Source of the DNA: Maylandia zebra
Taxonomy: Eukaryota; Chordata; Actinopteri; Cichliformes; Cichlidae
DNA length: 64,000 nt
Direction: 5' to 3'
Assembly: GCF_041146795.1 (NCBI RefSeq)
Contig: NC_135178.1
Location: 2,954,344-3,018,343 of the forward strand
This document shows, piece after piece, positions 11,135 through 23,458 of this stretch (positions within the stretch are counted from its first letter, which is position 1; each line of letters starts with the position of its first letter). The translations under genes were made by a program, and so were the position numbers. Below the pieces are notes generated by a model. The model was not told the origin of the DNA and made no database searches. It saw only the letters and a list, made by a program, of their open reading frames with translations.

Positions 11135-12876
11135 ACAGAAAGCATTCCCCTGCAGTTTACTGTAGGCTTGGCTGGGCATGGCAGATGTCTGCAACACTGC
11201 TCTGCTCTGAGTTGAGGGCTCCATTTCAAAGGCCTGTTTACTGGCAAGCCTTAATAGGAAGTGATCTTAAAGTGTTCCTTTAAACATGTCGGAGGCTAAT
11301 GGTTTAATTTGCTCAGGGTATTGCTCTGTCTAATGAGATTTAGCATGCGCTCCCAACAGCACTACTCAAACACTCATCTTTTGAAAAGAGAGACATAATA
11401 TCTTCGTGCTCATTAAGTACACAACATGTCTTTTAATTTTGTCACACAATTTTATTTCCATGTTGCTGCATCAGATTTGATTTTCTTACACATACCAACA
11501 GTATGTGCGATGTATATTCACACATAGACTTTTTTGTCTCTAGTCTTTTAAGCTTTGCAAAGAACCCAATGTAGTTTTGTGATTTAATGATAATTAGTTG
11601 TGTTTAACTTTATGAAATACTAATAAACTTCTGTATTTCTTAGCAACATTTTAATAAGCTGATAGACCTGTATACTGCTTAGTCAATTTGTTTAGTTTGT
11701 GTGTGTGTTCTTGTTTTCACACATGTACACACACTTACAGAAGTGCTAGGTGCAGGGCTAAACAATGATGGATTGGGTCCCGCAGGTCTCTGGTGTGTTC
11801 ATTTTCAGAGTCCAGCCGATGGCTTAGGTCATCCCAGGGATCAAAGGATACGACTGGATCATGGCAACATCCCTCCCTTCGGTCCTGGGTCTTACACCCC
11901 TTCTTGTCTCTGGATGAAGACAGAACGTTGTCTTCTTCTGTCTGGCAGCTTTTTCACTTACCTTTCTCTGATGGAGGATGCCCTCCTGTACTCCTCGCCT
12001 GAGGCAAGATATATCTCTGTCATTTTGATTCTTATTTGTTGACCATATTATGGTGATGGTTTTACATCAAATTGTCCTCAGAGGCCGTTCATTACCTGGA
12101 CTCAATTTTGCTTGGGTGGAAACACAAAGCAAGGCATTAACTTTTGTATTAAAATACAGTTTTGTTCATCGATTGGTATTTAATGTACAAGAAAGATAAA
12201 GGTTAATCTCAAACACCCAAAAACATCCAAATCACTGGTGAAGCACTCAGATACAGAGTTTTGGGTGTGTGTGAGGTGAAGCCCATCCATGTCAGCTGAA
12301 ACGTAAACCTTAAACAGGTGATTGGATGGATAATAAAACTGTTTAGGTTTAAAGTTAGATTTATAAAGTGAGAGTATAACAATGCCTTCCATGCTATCAT
12401 GCTGTGCTTTTCATTTTGGCTGTCATAATTGTTTTGACTGCAGAAATTTCCAGAGGATTTGGTTTCACTGGGTTATTGGTTTCCATCCTCTCAGACATTT
12501 CCAGATACACATTCTCCACTAAAACTAATTACCAAAGTCTGAAAAAGAAATCTATATATTAAAGCTAACATTATTTCAAAATCTAGCATGTTCAATCAAT
12601 GTTTGCGAGCCAAAAACCACCCTGTGAAGCATGTCCACAAGAAATAATACAATTTCATGGGACTCAGCAACCCTTCTTGGAAGCTTTCCCATCTCTCTTT
12701 TGCCTTTTCTCTGTCTGGTTCCCATCTTATCAAGTGAAGTATGTGCAGGGTTAGATGCTGGAGATAAGCTTGTCTGGGTAAAACTCCATGAAATGGAGCA
12801 ATAGGATTATGGTGTCCATGCACAAGTCTCAGGCAAACCTCTCTGAAATGGATTGCCCTTACTCACATCTGCTTTA
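11135..12876. other. Unique sequence; possible regulatory patch
   Basis: The section at about 11170-11350 is GC-balanced with TAAT-type and TTTAAAC motifs and reads like non-coding conserved DNA, but this cannot be tested here. Open frames at 11701-12042 and 12596-12823 have no recognisable domain. Confidence 0.35.
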
Positions 12877-13022
<146 letters not shown>

Positions 13023-13319
13023 GTGACTTTAAGTAACAATAATTGGCTTAATTTTTTTCAAAACACACTGGGTCACCAGTATACACACTGGCTCAAATAC
13101 TTTTGGACCTTATGGTTTGGTATTTCTTCTTTTCATTAGGGATGAGGTGCATACTTGTTCACAGGCTTCTGCATTTTTATCCCATACATTATCGTATCCC
13201 ACACTAAAGTACATAAATGGCAAAAAGTAATTTACATACAACAATTATACCTCATTAGCATTAAACTGAACATTTTTTCACATATTTTAGATCAAATATT
13301 TTAATTTCCCAGTTGCTAG

Positions 13320-14131
13320 TCTTGGTAGCGGTCGGTCCACCAGGGCCTCCGCTCCTGGCTGCCTCCCAACACACATTGCACCCGACCCCTACGGCGCCTC
13401 CGCATGATCGATTTTGTAGTAGAATCACCAGACCTGCAGCCATATGTTCTGGACACTGGGGTAAAGAGAGGGGCTGAGCTGTCAGCTGATCACCACCTGG
13501 TGGAGACTTGGATCACACCTAAATGTGAGGGTGCGCTGGAAACGCCTGGCAGAGGCCCGGTCCGCGAGATCTTCAATGCACACCTCCGGCAGAGCTTCAA
13601 CAGCATTCCGATGGCAACTGGGGGCATTGAGTCCAAATGGACCATGTTCAGCACCTCCATTGCTGAAGCTGCTCCACTGAGCTGTGGCCGCAAGCTGGTT
13701 GGTGCCTCTTGTGGTGGTCAATTTACATACCATCACCTATGGTCACCAGCTATGGGTAGTGACCGAAAGAACGAGGTCGTGGATACAAGCGGCGGAAATG
13801 GGCTTCTCACGAAGGGTGTCTGGCCTCTCCCTTAGAGATAGGGTGAGATGTTCGGCCATCTGGGAGAGGCTCAGAGTAGAGCCGTTGCTCCTCCACATCG
13901 AAAGGAGTCAGTTGAGGTGGTTTGGGCATCTGCCAAGGATGCCTACTGGGTGAGGTGTTCTGGGCATGTCCCAGTGGGAGGAGGCCCCTGGGCAGACCCA
14001 GGACACGCTGGAGAGATTATATCTCTCAGCTGAAGGAGGTGGCTGGGGAGAGGGAGGTCTGGGCTTCTCTGGTTAGACTGCTGCCCCCTGCGACCTGGCC
14101 CCAGAAGGTGGATGGATGGATGGATGGATAT
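13320..14131 (+). mobile_element. Internally deleted RTE/Rex3-like LINE
   Basis: The first part (about 13400-13720) reads as the region after a LINE endonuclease (ELSADHHLVETW, then IESKWTMFS and CGRKLVGAS). After about 13721 the sequence jumps to the C-terminal end of a LINE polyprotein in other frames (RKNEV, then LRDRVRCSAIWERLRVEPLL, RWFGHL, GRPRTRWRD and VAGEREVW). The whole reverse transcriptase between them is missing. The copy ends in a short GGAT repeat (14109-14130), as expected for a 3' tail. The Rex3 assignment comes from memory of the GATG-type tail and the C-terminal motif; the clade is tentative. It is not functional. Confidence 0.7.
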
Positions 14132-17039
14132 AATTTCCTTTGCCCCCCCGCCTGACCGCCCAGTGTTCTTAGAGCTTCCCATGCCAACCACTGGAAAAAA
14201 TCCTGGAAACGCTCCTACAGTCATTAGAGATCATTAGTATTCCTATGATAGAAATGAATTTACCATTGTTGGATTCCATAAGCTCATCCCGCCGAAAGGT
14301 CTGATGAGCTTATGCCATGGTGTCTGTCATCCGCCCATCCATCTGTCTATCTGTCCGGCCACAAATTAGAAGAATCACTCCTCCTCCTAAACTATTGGTC
14401 AGAATTTAATCAATGTTGAAGACAGTGATCACCTAATGGTCCGGACTTGTGTTCAAGGTTAAGGTCACATTGGTCAATTTATGATCTGTTTGGTCAGATT
14501 TCAGTGAAGTGAGAATTAAAAGTGTCTGTGAGTGTCCTCAGTGGATTTTAATTCTCAATAGTTTGTTTAATCCAGCAAACTAATGACAATAAAACTTCGA
14601 ACATTCTTTCTGTATTTCACACATTGCAATAACCTGTAAAATGTGATGGGCCATGAAGTGACTGAGGAGCGTATATTGGCTCAATGACGGAGTTTCAGTA
14701 ACTCAGCTGTTTCTTATCAAAGTGTTTTCTCCTTCTGTTTGTCCGAACTGTTATTGAGCACATACTGATAAATTCTGAGGATGCTTGTTTGGGAGCAAAC
14801 GTTAATAAAATGGGCTAATTTGTTGTTGGAAACCATAGAATTTTTTTTATTTTGTAGAGAATATTATTTTTTGTGTGTTTGACAATTTTGAGATTTGTGA
14901 CTATTTATTCTATTTCTGAGAAAATATCCAAAATGTCCCTTAAGGTAGTCCACACTTTGTCTTTTGTCTGTGTGTGCAAACTGGTCGGTGTTTAATGAGA
15001 TACCATCTTACTTGCAAATATAACAATAAAATCTCAGAGAAAATCTACAATTCAAACTTATTATGTCTTTATTTATTTTCTTTTAATTTCTTATTTTTGG
15101 AGTAACAAAACATGAAATCCGAAACCTGCTGTGTAAAATCTGTTAATAACATCAACCAAGAATTTGAAAACTCAATCGGTCTGCTCAGATTTCTCTTCTA
15201 AAAACATATTCAGATTAGTTTACATATGCACAGATACTTAATTTGCATATTTAAACATATAATTTAAAAAATCTATTCTTTAAAAAACATCTTTATATGG
15301 GTAATCAGCTAAAAACTCATTATTATAACATTCAAGTACATCATGACTGTATTTGCAAAATATATCTTATTGAAGTTTGTCACTGACTCAAAAAGTACAA
15401 ACAAACTGTTTGAATAAAGGAAGTGTATTTACTGCATGATAGACAAAGTCACTTCTTGCATAGCGATTACAAAAATATTGTTTTTAAAGCAGGAACATGA
15501 CAGGAACTCTGTCCAGACTGACTTAATACAAGGTGTCAGTCATTCCTTTTATAAAATAAAGATTCACAAACCATTCTCGCATGCATATCCAGGCAGGTGT
15601 ATTCAGTCCGCTTTGAGAATTTGCAGTTTTGACCGAGGTCCCCCGCTAATGTTAAGCATTTGTGCCACAGGATGATCTATAAGTTGTTCTATCCGTGCCC
15701 TCTTCACAGCACGGTGCAGAAACAATCTGAAAGCCAAACTAGCCTTCTCTGTGTATCCTGCTATCTTTAAACTGAAATATTGTGATTATTCCCTCGGCTC
15801 AGGGGAGACTAGCTGTAATCGCCAGACAAATGATGTGGAAAAGCAATAAAAAGGCACTCCCAAGAGACTCTTCTAGCTGGTCGAGTGACACAGACCATGA
15901 GGGATACGAGCTGCCGATGTGTCTATAGAGAGTGATCCAAGTTGTAGCGCAGCATTGCCTCAGAGCCATAGATCTGCTCTGCTTAAAGGGGATTTGACTA
16001 AACAAATGGCAGCATATGGTAGATGAGGACGAGGAGGCAAGTGGAGAAAGGGAGAGGTGGCATTGTTTTCAGAGAGAAAGAAAGCAGGGGTGTAGTGGTG
16101 GTGGTGGGGGTCTGTGTCTCTCCTCCCCTCTTCAATCTTTCATTATGTTGTCACACTCTAGCTGTGTGCTTCCAGTAACACTTTAATTAGCCTCCATGAG
16201 TTTAATTGTGCGTGTATGTCTGCCAGCTTGTTTTGCTGTGTAAATCTGTCTTGTTTGTTTTTCCCGTTCTGAGGATGGCCGCTGCTGCAGGATACCCCGT
16301 GCACCCTCACGTTTACTCAACATTTTGGGTTTTGACTGCACACAGGATGCTTTAAGGTGCTTTAAGGCACCGTTAAGCCACTCGTGTTAGCTGCGGCCAC
16401 ATTTCAAAATTCGATTCCAAATTTGAGATTAGTTTTAATTTTAAAAGTGGAAAAATATTGACTCGATCTCTCTCGTTCTTTCTTTTAGCCAGTTAGATCG
16501 CTAACTACATACATAACTAGATTTTGAATAGCCTGGATTGGAATGTAGTTATAATTTTAGGAATTTAAGTAAATCAAAAAAAAGTGTTCAGGCTCTTTCC
16601 CCTGTGAGAGTGATGTGACTTGATTTATGAAAAACACAACACTACATGATTAATAGATGTGAAGAAGCAATGCCTTTATGTTTACTCTCATTCAGTGAGT
16701 CAGCACTTTGCATTACAACGCTGATATGAAACAACGTGCACTGCTAACATTAGCATATGTGTAAAAATTGAGAAATAAAAACCCCCCGAAATAAATGAAT
16801 AGACGCTGCTCCGGAAGTCCTCTGTTTCTTTTCCTTTGTGAGGACACAAGAAGCTGTTTTGCTGGCATCAAACCACGGCTGTGTGTTTCCATCTGTTTGC
16901 ATGTGTGTCTGGAGTCACTGTTGCCGCTGCTCCTGCAGCCGCTTTCACTTGCCTCCGTCTCCTCCCTTCACTGGCCTAATCAACAAAACAGCCTCAGCTG
17001 CCCCTTCGGATCCCCTGCCAGGGTCCCTATCATCCTCTG
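14132..17039. other. Unique sequence with one small hairpin
   Basis: A 12-bp perfect stem (14277-14288 with 14303-14314, 14-nt loop) lies next to a TCTGTCTATCTGTCC-like stretch and may be the edge of an old repeat. The rest shows no recognised gene or element. Several open frames at 15400-17040 have no recognisable domain. Confidence 0.4.
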
Positions 17040-17170
17040 ATCAAATATTAATGTGTGATACTAAGCTTGCTCACTAATCCAAAGCCAATTAATATTATCT
17101 GTCAATTATTTACAGATCCTTAGGTGTGGAGGCAGCTCCCCAAGGACTACATCGGCCAGGTTCAGAATAC
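17040..17170. promoter_or_regulatory. Candidate conserved regulatory segment (unverified)
   Basis: A dense run of homeodomain-type sites (CCAATTAATATTA, GTCAATTATTTAC) lies in otherwise unique DNA with no open frame. This composition is common in vertebrate developmental enhancers. Without an alignment it remains a guess. Confidence 0.2.
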
Positions 17171-19546
17171 ATAATTGACTTCCTCTTTTGCCCCAACACC
17201 ATCACCCCACCCCATTCCCCCATCTTGCCTTCATTCTTTTTTCCTCTCCCCCTTAAATTTTCTTTCATTCCCCCCCCCCTCTTTTCATCTGCTCCTTCCT
17301 TTCTTGTTTATGTGTGTCTTTAAAGACCTAAATGGTTGTCTTTTCACTGGTTCACTGGTGAGCAGTGCAGGATGCTGCCTGTGCATTAGCATTGCTGATA
17401 TATCTGACACTGGAGGATGTGGAGGAGGGTGCGCTCTGCTCAGGCTTTGTGTCTGACTCTCACTCATACAGTGCAGTCAGGGAATATTGTTATTAGTTTT
17501 TATCAGTGATGCGCAAAAACATGACATATGTTTCAAATCCCCGAGCCTACTGATTCGCATTGTTAGCTTCAATCACTTCTATTCTTATTCCAATGGAGGC
17601 TGGATTTGCTTTTGCTGTGCACTTGGAGATGGTCTTGCAAGTGGTAGCTTGGTTGACTCATACAGGCACACACACACACACACACACTGGTAATCAGTCG
17701 TGGCTGTTTGTCGCTGGCTGTTTTTGTCCTTTACTTTCTTTCTCACTCATTTGATGGCTGAGAGAAGCGGTCGCTCTGTGGTAATGGAGTTTTCACCCTC
17801 TGAAGTCTTTATCCCACACAGCAAAGAGACTCTCCTGCAGCCTCTGGCCCTTGTAGCTTATGTAGCTGTCCGTGGAGGCGATGGAGGGGGCCGGGGGAGG
17901 CCTGGTACTGCTGGTGTTTTGGGCAGTGGGCAGAGTGGAGACTGGCATCTGAGAAGGAATAATGACGGCCAGTTGTTTGGATCCCTTGAGCCATGAATCT
18001 AGCTCTTCTCCCTCTACAGAAGAAAGGCAGCAGAAGAAAGGCAGGATGAAAGGAGGGGGGAGTCATTTCTGACAGTGTATTTGTGCTGTTACTAAACTCC
18101 TACCACCTCCCATAATGCTCTTTGACCTGCCAGGGCCTCTAATTGGCTCAGCGAGGAGTTGGAAAATGTTGAGGTTTCAGTCCACTCCTGTCTTCCAGTC
18201 TTCTAAAATGCTCTGCCCCATGATTGGTGTTTGTTGGCTTACTTGCTACAGTATATTTTGCACTAACTAGCTCTTTGCTTCGGAGTTCTGCCTTGATCAG
18301 GTCTTTGTACTTTTCCTCCTCTAATAAGTATAGATGAGCTGTTTTGCTAAATGTGAGCAGGAAGATGTCTTCCTCTCTTCAGCCATGCCTTCACAGCTCA
18401 GATCTCGCCATTTGTGGGAGCGGTTTAATCTGATATGTAAATATAACGTTTGATCCAAAGGGGTAGTCTAACGAGCAAAAGTGTCTGCTTTTCTCCGCCT
18501 TCCCTGCATGGTAATTAAAACAAAGCCCATTTGAGCTTTTCTTTTCCGTCTCCTGTCTTTTCTGTCCGTCTCCTCCCTGTCTTTATGCTTTCTTCTTCTC
18601 TCGCTCTCTTGTTCCCTGCCTCTCTGTGTCTCCTCTTTGACACCAGCTCAGCACAGTCTTGATTTTTACATGTTTCATCCTTTACATTAGGCAGCTGCTG
18701 CATATTTTGTCAGAACTGTTGCTGTGAAGTACATTTGTCATATTGAAAATGCAGTGTTTGAAGCCGGGCTCTTTTGAAGTGGCTGATGTGCGGCTGTTTT
18801 AACTGGAAGGCAAAGGGACGGCAGTCGCCCATAATGGGGGAGTATTCAAATGACTGACCTCTAGATGACAGACCCAACCAACTGCGCTATGAATAAACAG
18901 CAGCTTGATGTGGCGCTTTACACTGTGCTTTGTTCAGGTGTTGATATCATGTTCCTATCATACTGGCTGCTAAATGACTGAAGGTCACTGGTGTCTGAGG
19001 GATGGCACTGAGATCCATTTACCTAAGAGCTGAAAGAGTGAGTGTGCAGAGCCGGTCGGCCTGGTGAGGTGTGTGTGAATGGTGATGAATATATTGCCAG
19101 CAAGTTCTCACTTCCATATGAAAATATATTTGCTTATGAGAAGTAAGCACACCCTCAAGATTCGTCAAGTGAGCACCACCGATTATTGTTCTTGCCACCA
19201 TGCAAATGTTATTGAATCAGAATAATTCTAAATAAGATTAGCGTGTGCTCCTTATCTGTAGCCTGTGTGCTGTTTACATGCATGTTTAGCAGAAGCGCAG
19301 CATCTTCTCTGCTCCTCTGAGGCTGCATGTAGATAGTTTTACAACCACAGGGAAGGCAGGAAGAGAAAGTTATTGCTTTTTGTCTCTCATGCAGGAACCT
19401 GTGATCCGTGTCTCTTTCTTGAGTTTAGTCATGTTGTGATATGTTTTAAACATCCATGAAGTTTGCAATATGGTCTCGTGGAAACACATCAGAGCTATTA
19501 TGAGTTAAACACAGATTTATTGGTAGGCACTGCTTGTAACTGACAT
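17171..19546. other. Unique, pyrimidine-rich in part; no gene recognised
   Basis: C/T-rich tracts lie at 17190-17300 and 18530-18620, and a short (CA)n at 17665-17687. The open frames found here follow these tracts and are not supported. See 18745-18895 for a weak SINE-like signal. Confidence 0.4.
18745..18895 (-). repeat. Possible tRNA-derived SINE fragment
   Basis: On the minus strand TAGCGCAGTTGG matches a tRNA A-box. About 40 nt further on, CATTTGAATAC is a degenerate B-box, followed by CCCCCATTATGGGCGACTG, which I associate with a dispersed fish repeat. It does not fold as a complete tRNA, so it is not called a tRNA gene. Confidence 0.25.
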
Positions 19547-20100
19547 CATCCATCCATCCATCTGCCCATCCATCCATCCACCCATCCATCCATCCATCCA
19601 TCCATCCATCCATCCCCCCATCCATCCATCCATCCATCCATCCATCCATCCATCCATCCCCCCATCCCCCCATCCATCCATCCATCCATCCATTCCCCCA
19701 TCCATCCCCCCATCCATCCATCCACCCATCCATCCATCCATCCCCCCATCCCCCCATCCATCCATCCATCCATCCATCTGCCCATCCACCCATCTCCCCA
19801 TCCCCCCATCCATCCATCCATCCATCCATCCATCCATCCATCCATCCATCCATTCCCCATCCATCCCCCATCCATCCATCCATCCATCCATCCATCCATC
19901 CATCCATCCATCCATTCCCCATCCATCCATCCATCCATCCATCCATCCATCCATCCATCCATCCATCCATCCATTCATCCATCCATCCTTCCATCCATCC
20001 ATCCATCCATCCATCCATCCATCCATCCATCCATCCCCCCATCCATCCATCCATCCATCCATCCTTCCATCCATCCATCCACCTTCCTCCATCCATCCAT
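19547..20100 (+). repeat. Large (CATC)n array with variant units
   Basis: About 554 bp of CATC units broken by CCCC, TGCC, ACCC, TTCC and CTTC variants that recur in blocks (for example CATCCCCC pairs and CATTCCCC), which suggests local duplications of longer modules. Because the period is 4, every third repeat restores the frame, and the minus strand stays open for up to 238 codons as Met-Asp-Gly-Trp repeats. That is a property of the repeat, not a gene. Confidence 0.97.
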
Positions 20101-20280
20101 AGTGCCATGTGACAACTGAGGTAAATCACACAGGGGAAAAAACAAACCAACAAAAAACTCACATCCTGATTGAATATTATCAGCTACAAAAACATAGCCA
20201 AATCCTTACTGCTCAACAAAAACTAAGCTTTCTTTTGTGATTGGCAGAACAGAAAAACAATATCAAATTTTAAAATATGC

Positions 20281-20326
20281 GTCACATATAGTCACATATA
20301 GACCATATATATAGTCTATATGTGAC
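20281..20326. other. AT-rich hairpin with a direct repeat
   Basis: GTCACATATAGAC (20291-20303) pairs perfectly with 20314-20326 over a 10-nt AT loop, and its first ten bases are duplicated directly upstream (20281-20290). It is probably a small fold-back duplication. Confidence 0.8.
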
Positions 20327-20681
20327 TCATGACAACTTATTAACCAGGAAACCTTAAAACAGAGCATTCAAACTGAATAATAGACCAAGCCTTTAATCCA
20401 ATGCACCAATGCATGCTAATATTGCTCTTAAAAATGGAAGTCACTGTAATTTATGTCTATGACTGGACATGAATGGGACTTATTCACAGACTGTATGTCA
20501 CAGGAGGTAGAGGAGGTCATCTACTAAACTGCTTCAGTCTCCTCCGTGGGCAACATACTGACCCCAAGTTGTCCTCCAGTACATCCATTGGCACATGAAT
20601 GTTTGACAGAAAGCACTTACGTAGAAACAGCATAGAAAAAAAGTCCTTGGTGAATGAGGTTTCTGCTATCTGAGGAATTTA

Positions 20682-20881
20682 CAGTGGGGCAAAAAAGTAT
20701 TTAGTCAGCCACCGATTGTGCAAGTTCCCCCACCTAAAATGATGACAGAGGTCAGTAATTTGCACCAGAGGTACACTTCAACTGTGAGAGACAGAATGTG
20801 AAAAAAAAATCCATGAATCCACATGGTAGGATTTGTAAAGAATTTATTCGTAAATCAGGGTGGAAAATAAGTATTTGGTCA
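20682..20881 (+). repeat. Left terminal inverted repeat of the Tc1 element
   Basis: 200 bp, inverted against 22076-22275. It contains two transposase-binding-type direct repeats at its outer and inner edges. Confidence 0.93.
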
Positions 20882-20897
20882 ATAACAAAAATACAAC

Positions 20898-21910
20898 TCA
20901 ATACTTTGTAACATAACCTTTGTTGGCAATAACAGAGGTCAAACGTTTACTATAGGTCTTTACCAGGTTTGCACACACAGTAGCTGGTATTTTGGCCCAT
21001 TCCTCCATGCAGATCTTCTCGAGAGCAGTGATGTTTTGGGGCTGTCGCCGAGCAACACGGACTTTCGACTCCCGCCACAGATTTTCTATGGGGTTGAGGT
21101 CTGGAGACTGGCTAGGCCACTCCAGGACTTCTTACGGAGCCACTCCTTTGTTGCCCGGGCAGTGTGTTTTGGATCATTGTCATGTTGGAAGACCCAGCCT
21201 CGTTTCATCTTCAAAGTTCTCACTGATGGAAGGAGGTTTTGGCTCAAAATCTCACGATACATGGCCCCATTCATTCTGTCCTTAACACGGATCAGTCGTC
21301 CTGTCCCCTTGGCAGAAAAACAGCCCCATAGCATGATGTTTCCACCCCCATGCTTCACAGTAGGTATGGTGTTCTTGGGATGCAACTCAATATTCTTCTT
21401 CCTCCAAACACGACGAGTTGAGTTTATACCAAAAAGTTCTACTTTGGTGTCATCTGACCACATGACATTCTCCCAATCCTCTGCTGTATCATCCATGTGC
21501 TCTCTGGCAAACTTCAGACGGGCCTGGACATGCACTGGCTTCAGCAGCGGAACACGTCTGGCACTGCGGGATTTGATTCCCTGCCGTTGTAGTGTGTTAC
21601 TGATGGTGACCTTTGTTACTTTGGTCCCAGCTCTCTGCAGGTCATTCACCAGGTCCCCCCGTGTGGTTCTGGGATCTTTGCTCACCGTTCTCATGATCAT
21701 TTTGACCCCACGGGATGAGATCTTGCGTGGAGCCCCAGATCGAGGGAGATTATCAGTGGTCTTGTATGTCTTCCATTTTCTGATGATTGCTCCCACAGTT
21801 GATTTTTTCACACCAAGCTGCTTGCCTATTGTAGATTCACTCTTCCCAGTCTGGTGCAGGTCTACAATACTTTTCCTGGTGTCCTTCGAAAGCTCTTTGG
21901 TCTTGGCCAT
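20898..21910 (-). pseudogene. Tc1 transposase (DD34E), broken by a 10-nt deletion
   Basis: Tc1 transposases bind the terminal repeats and catalyse cut-and-paste transposition in the nucleus. The frame starts at 21910 ([10 protein letters not shown]). Residues 1-110 form the paired-like helix-turn-helix DNA-binding region with a SGAPRKI linker. The first catalytic Asp is residue 153 (WSDDTK) and the second residue 244 (QHDNDPKHT). The frame then breaks and stops after residue 274. The third catalytic residue, Glu, is still encoded at 21084-21086 in another frame, followed by intact downstream coding to a TGA at 20898-20900. Counting from Asp244, the DD34E spacing is short by exactly 10 nt, and the break maps to 21127/21128. 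The family's usual length is about 340 residues, which a 10-nt loss explains. Confidence 0.93.
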
Positions 21911-22075
21911 GGCGGAGTTTGGAGTCTGACTGTTTGAGGCTGTGGACAGGTGTCTTTTATACAGATGATGAGTTCAAACAGGTGCCATTCATACAGGTAA
22001 CGAGTGGGGGACAGAAAAGCTTCTTACAGAAGACGTTACAGGTCTGTGAGAGCCAGAGATTTTCCTTGTTTGAGG

Positions 22076-22275
22076 TGACCAAATACTTATTTTCCACCCT
22101 GATTTACGAATAAATTCTTTACAAATCCTACCATGTGGATTCATGGATTTTTTTTTCACATTCTGTCTCTCACAGTTGAAGTGTACCTCTGGTGCAAATT
22201 ACTGACCTCTGTCATCATTTTAAGTGGGGGAACTTGCACAATCGGTAGCTGACTAAATACTTTTTTGCCCCACTG
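22076..22275 (-). repeat. Right terminal inverted repeat of the Tc1 element
   Basis: Reverse complement of 20682-20881 apart from two transitions near the outer end, and contains the same inner/outer direct repeats. Confidence 0.93.
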
Positions 22276-22407
22276 TAAGCCTTCAGTTGGTTGAAAAGCC
22301 CTTCCTGTATAAGAACTACAGAATTCCAGTCTGTAGTTTCTTTCAGTTCAGTGTTTTGATCCATTGTTTGGGCTCAGGCTCAGTCGATTATATAATTCGC
22401 TACGCTC

Positions 22408-23458
22408 TGAGAGGATGCCTGAGGTACTGAGGAGAAGTGTATTGTTACCGATTTTCAAGACAAAGGTTTATGTGCAGACTATGAGTACAGAGGGATAAAG
22501 CTGATGAATCATGCCATGAATATACTGGAAAGACTTGACAAAGTTAGGTTAAAAAGAGAGGGGACTATCAGCAGTATGGAGAAAAAGATGTGAGAGAGTT
22601 GATGGAGAAGTATAGAAAGAGGTCCAAAGGAGCTACACTGTGTCTAAGTTGGTCTAGAAGGACATGAAACTGTGCCACAGAAAAACTGATGTTGCACGAA
22701 AGGGTCAGGAGTGGTGAAGTATGTGAGGGTGGGTGTTTCAAGGGGGCCGTGGTATTACACTTCAGCCCCTTCTTATTTGCAGTCATAATGAACAGGCTGA
22801 CAGATGTGGTCAGGTAGGAGACTCCATGGAATATGCTGTAGGGTGCAAGCAGAATAGCCTGGAAAGGAAAGATGAATTAGTGAAAATGCAATTAGCAATG
22901 GCAGTGAAGGCAGATAAGTTTAGAAACATGGGGCCTTTCCAAGCAAAAGACGGTGTACAAGAAAACTGAGGAAGGGAATGCAGCTAGAGTACAGACTATG
23001 GATATGAGTGTCAGAGATCATTTGTGACAGAAGTATCACAGCAAGAGAGAAAAGGAATGTTTACAAGACAGTAGTGAGACCCGCTGTGATCTACAGTGTG
23101 GTTTGGAGCTGGCAGAAAGACAAAAGCCTGAGCTAGAGTTGCCAGAGATAAGGATGCTAATGTTTTTCTGGACATGACCAGGACGGACACGATTAGAAGT
23201 GAGTACATCAGAGGGTCAGCTTAGAAGTTACAGAGGTAAGACAGAGAGGGTTTGTATATGTGCAGGAGGGATAGTGGATATATTGGACAAAGGATGCTGA
23301 ATATGGAGCTGCTAGGCAGAAGCAAAAGAGGAAGACCAAAAAGGAGATTAATTAGGGTTGTTGTGACAGAGGAGGGTGGCAGGGATAGCATGAGATCGAG
23401 GCAGATGATCTGCTGTGGCGACCCCTAAAGGGAGCAGCTGAAAGTAGAAAAAGATGAC
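22408..23458 (+). mobile_element. Decayed RTE-like LINE, 3' part
   Basis: Plus-strand fragments read as a LINE reverse transcriptase and C-terminus in changing frames: RMPEVLRRSVLLPIF, GIKLMNHAMN, a SPFLFAVIMNRLTD stretch at about 22765-22810, and, near the end, RRDSGYIGQRMLNMELLG with RSKRGRPKR. The copy ends with GATCTGCTGTGGCGACCCC and a purine-rich tail. The FADD catalytic motif expected shortly after the NRLTD segment is missing, apparently through a deletion near 22830. Stops and indels are frequent. The same family appears in reverse at 55990-56970. The clade is tentative. Confidence 0.7.

Larger units (their letters stand above)
20682..22275 (-). mobile_element. Full-length Tc1-type DNA transposon (1594 bp)
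   Basis: Flanked by TA on both sides (20680-20681, 22276-22277), the standard Tc1/mariner target duplication. The ends are 200-bp inverted repeats starting CAGTGGGGCAAAAAAG, with only two mismatches seen by eye. Each 200-bp repeat carries an outer and an inner copy of a 26-nt motif (20682-20707 and 20856-20881, about 21 of 26 identical), the IR/DR layout known from Sleeping Beauty-like elements. One transposase gene runs on the minus strand. Nearly identical ends indicate fairly recent movement, but the transposase is frameshifted, so this copy could move only if a transposase were supplied in trans. Confidence 0.95.

Noticed and set aside
13943..14224. 93-codon minus-strand open frame
   Set aside because: Antisense to the C-terminal domain of the LINE fragment.
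18745..18895. tRNA gene on the minus strand
   Set aside because: A-box present, but the B-box is degenerate and no acceptor stem or anticodon arm folds; at most a SINE remnant.
19446..20162. Open frames of 142-238 codons, Met-Asp-Gly-Trp repeats, minus strand
   Set aside because: They arise from a 4-bp repeat whose 12-nt period avoids stops; all three frames of that strand are open in the same way.
21036..21929. 297-codon plus-strand open frame
   Set aside because: Antisense shadow of the Tc1 transposase; no domain of its own.
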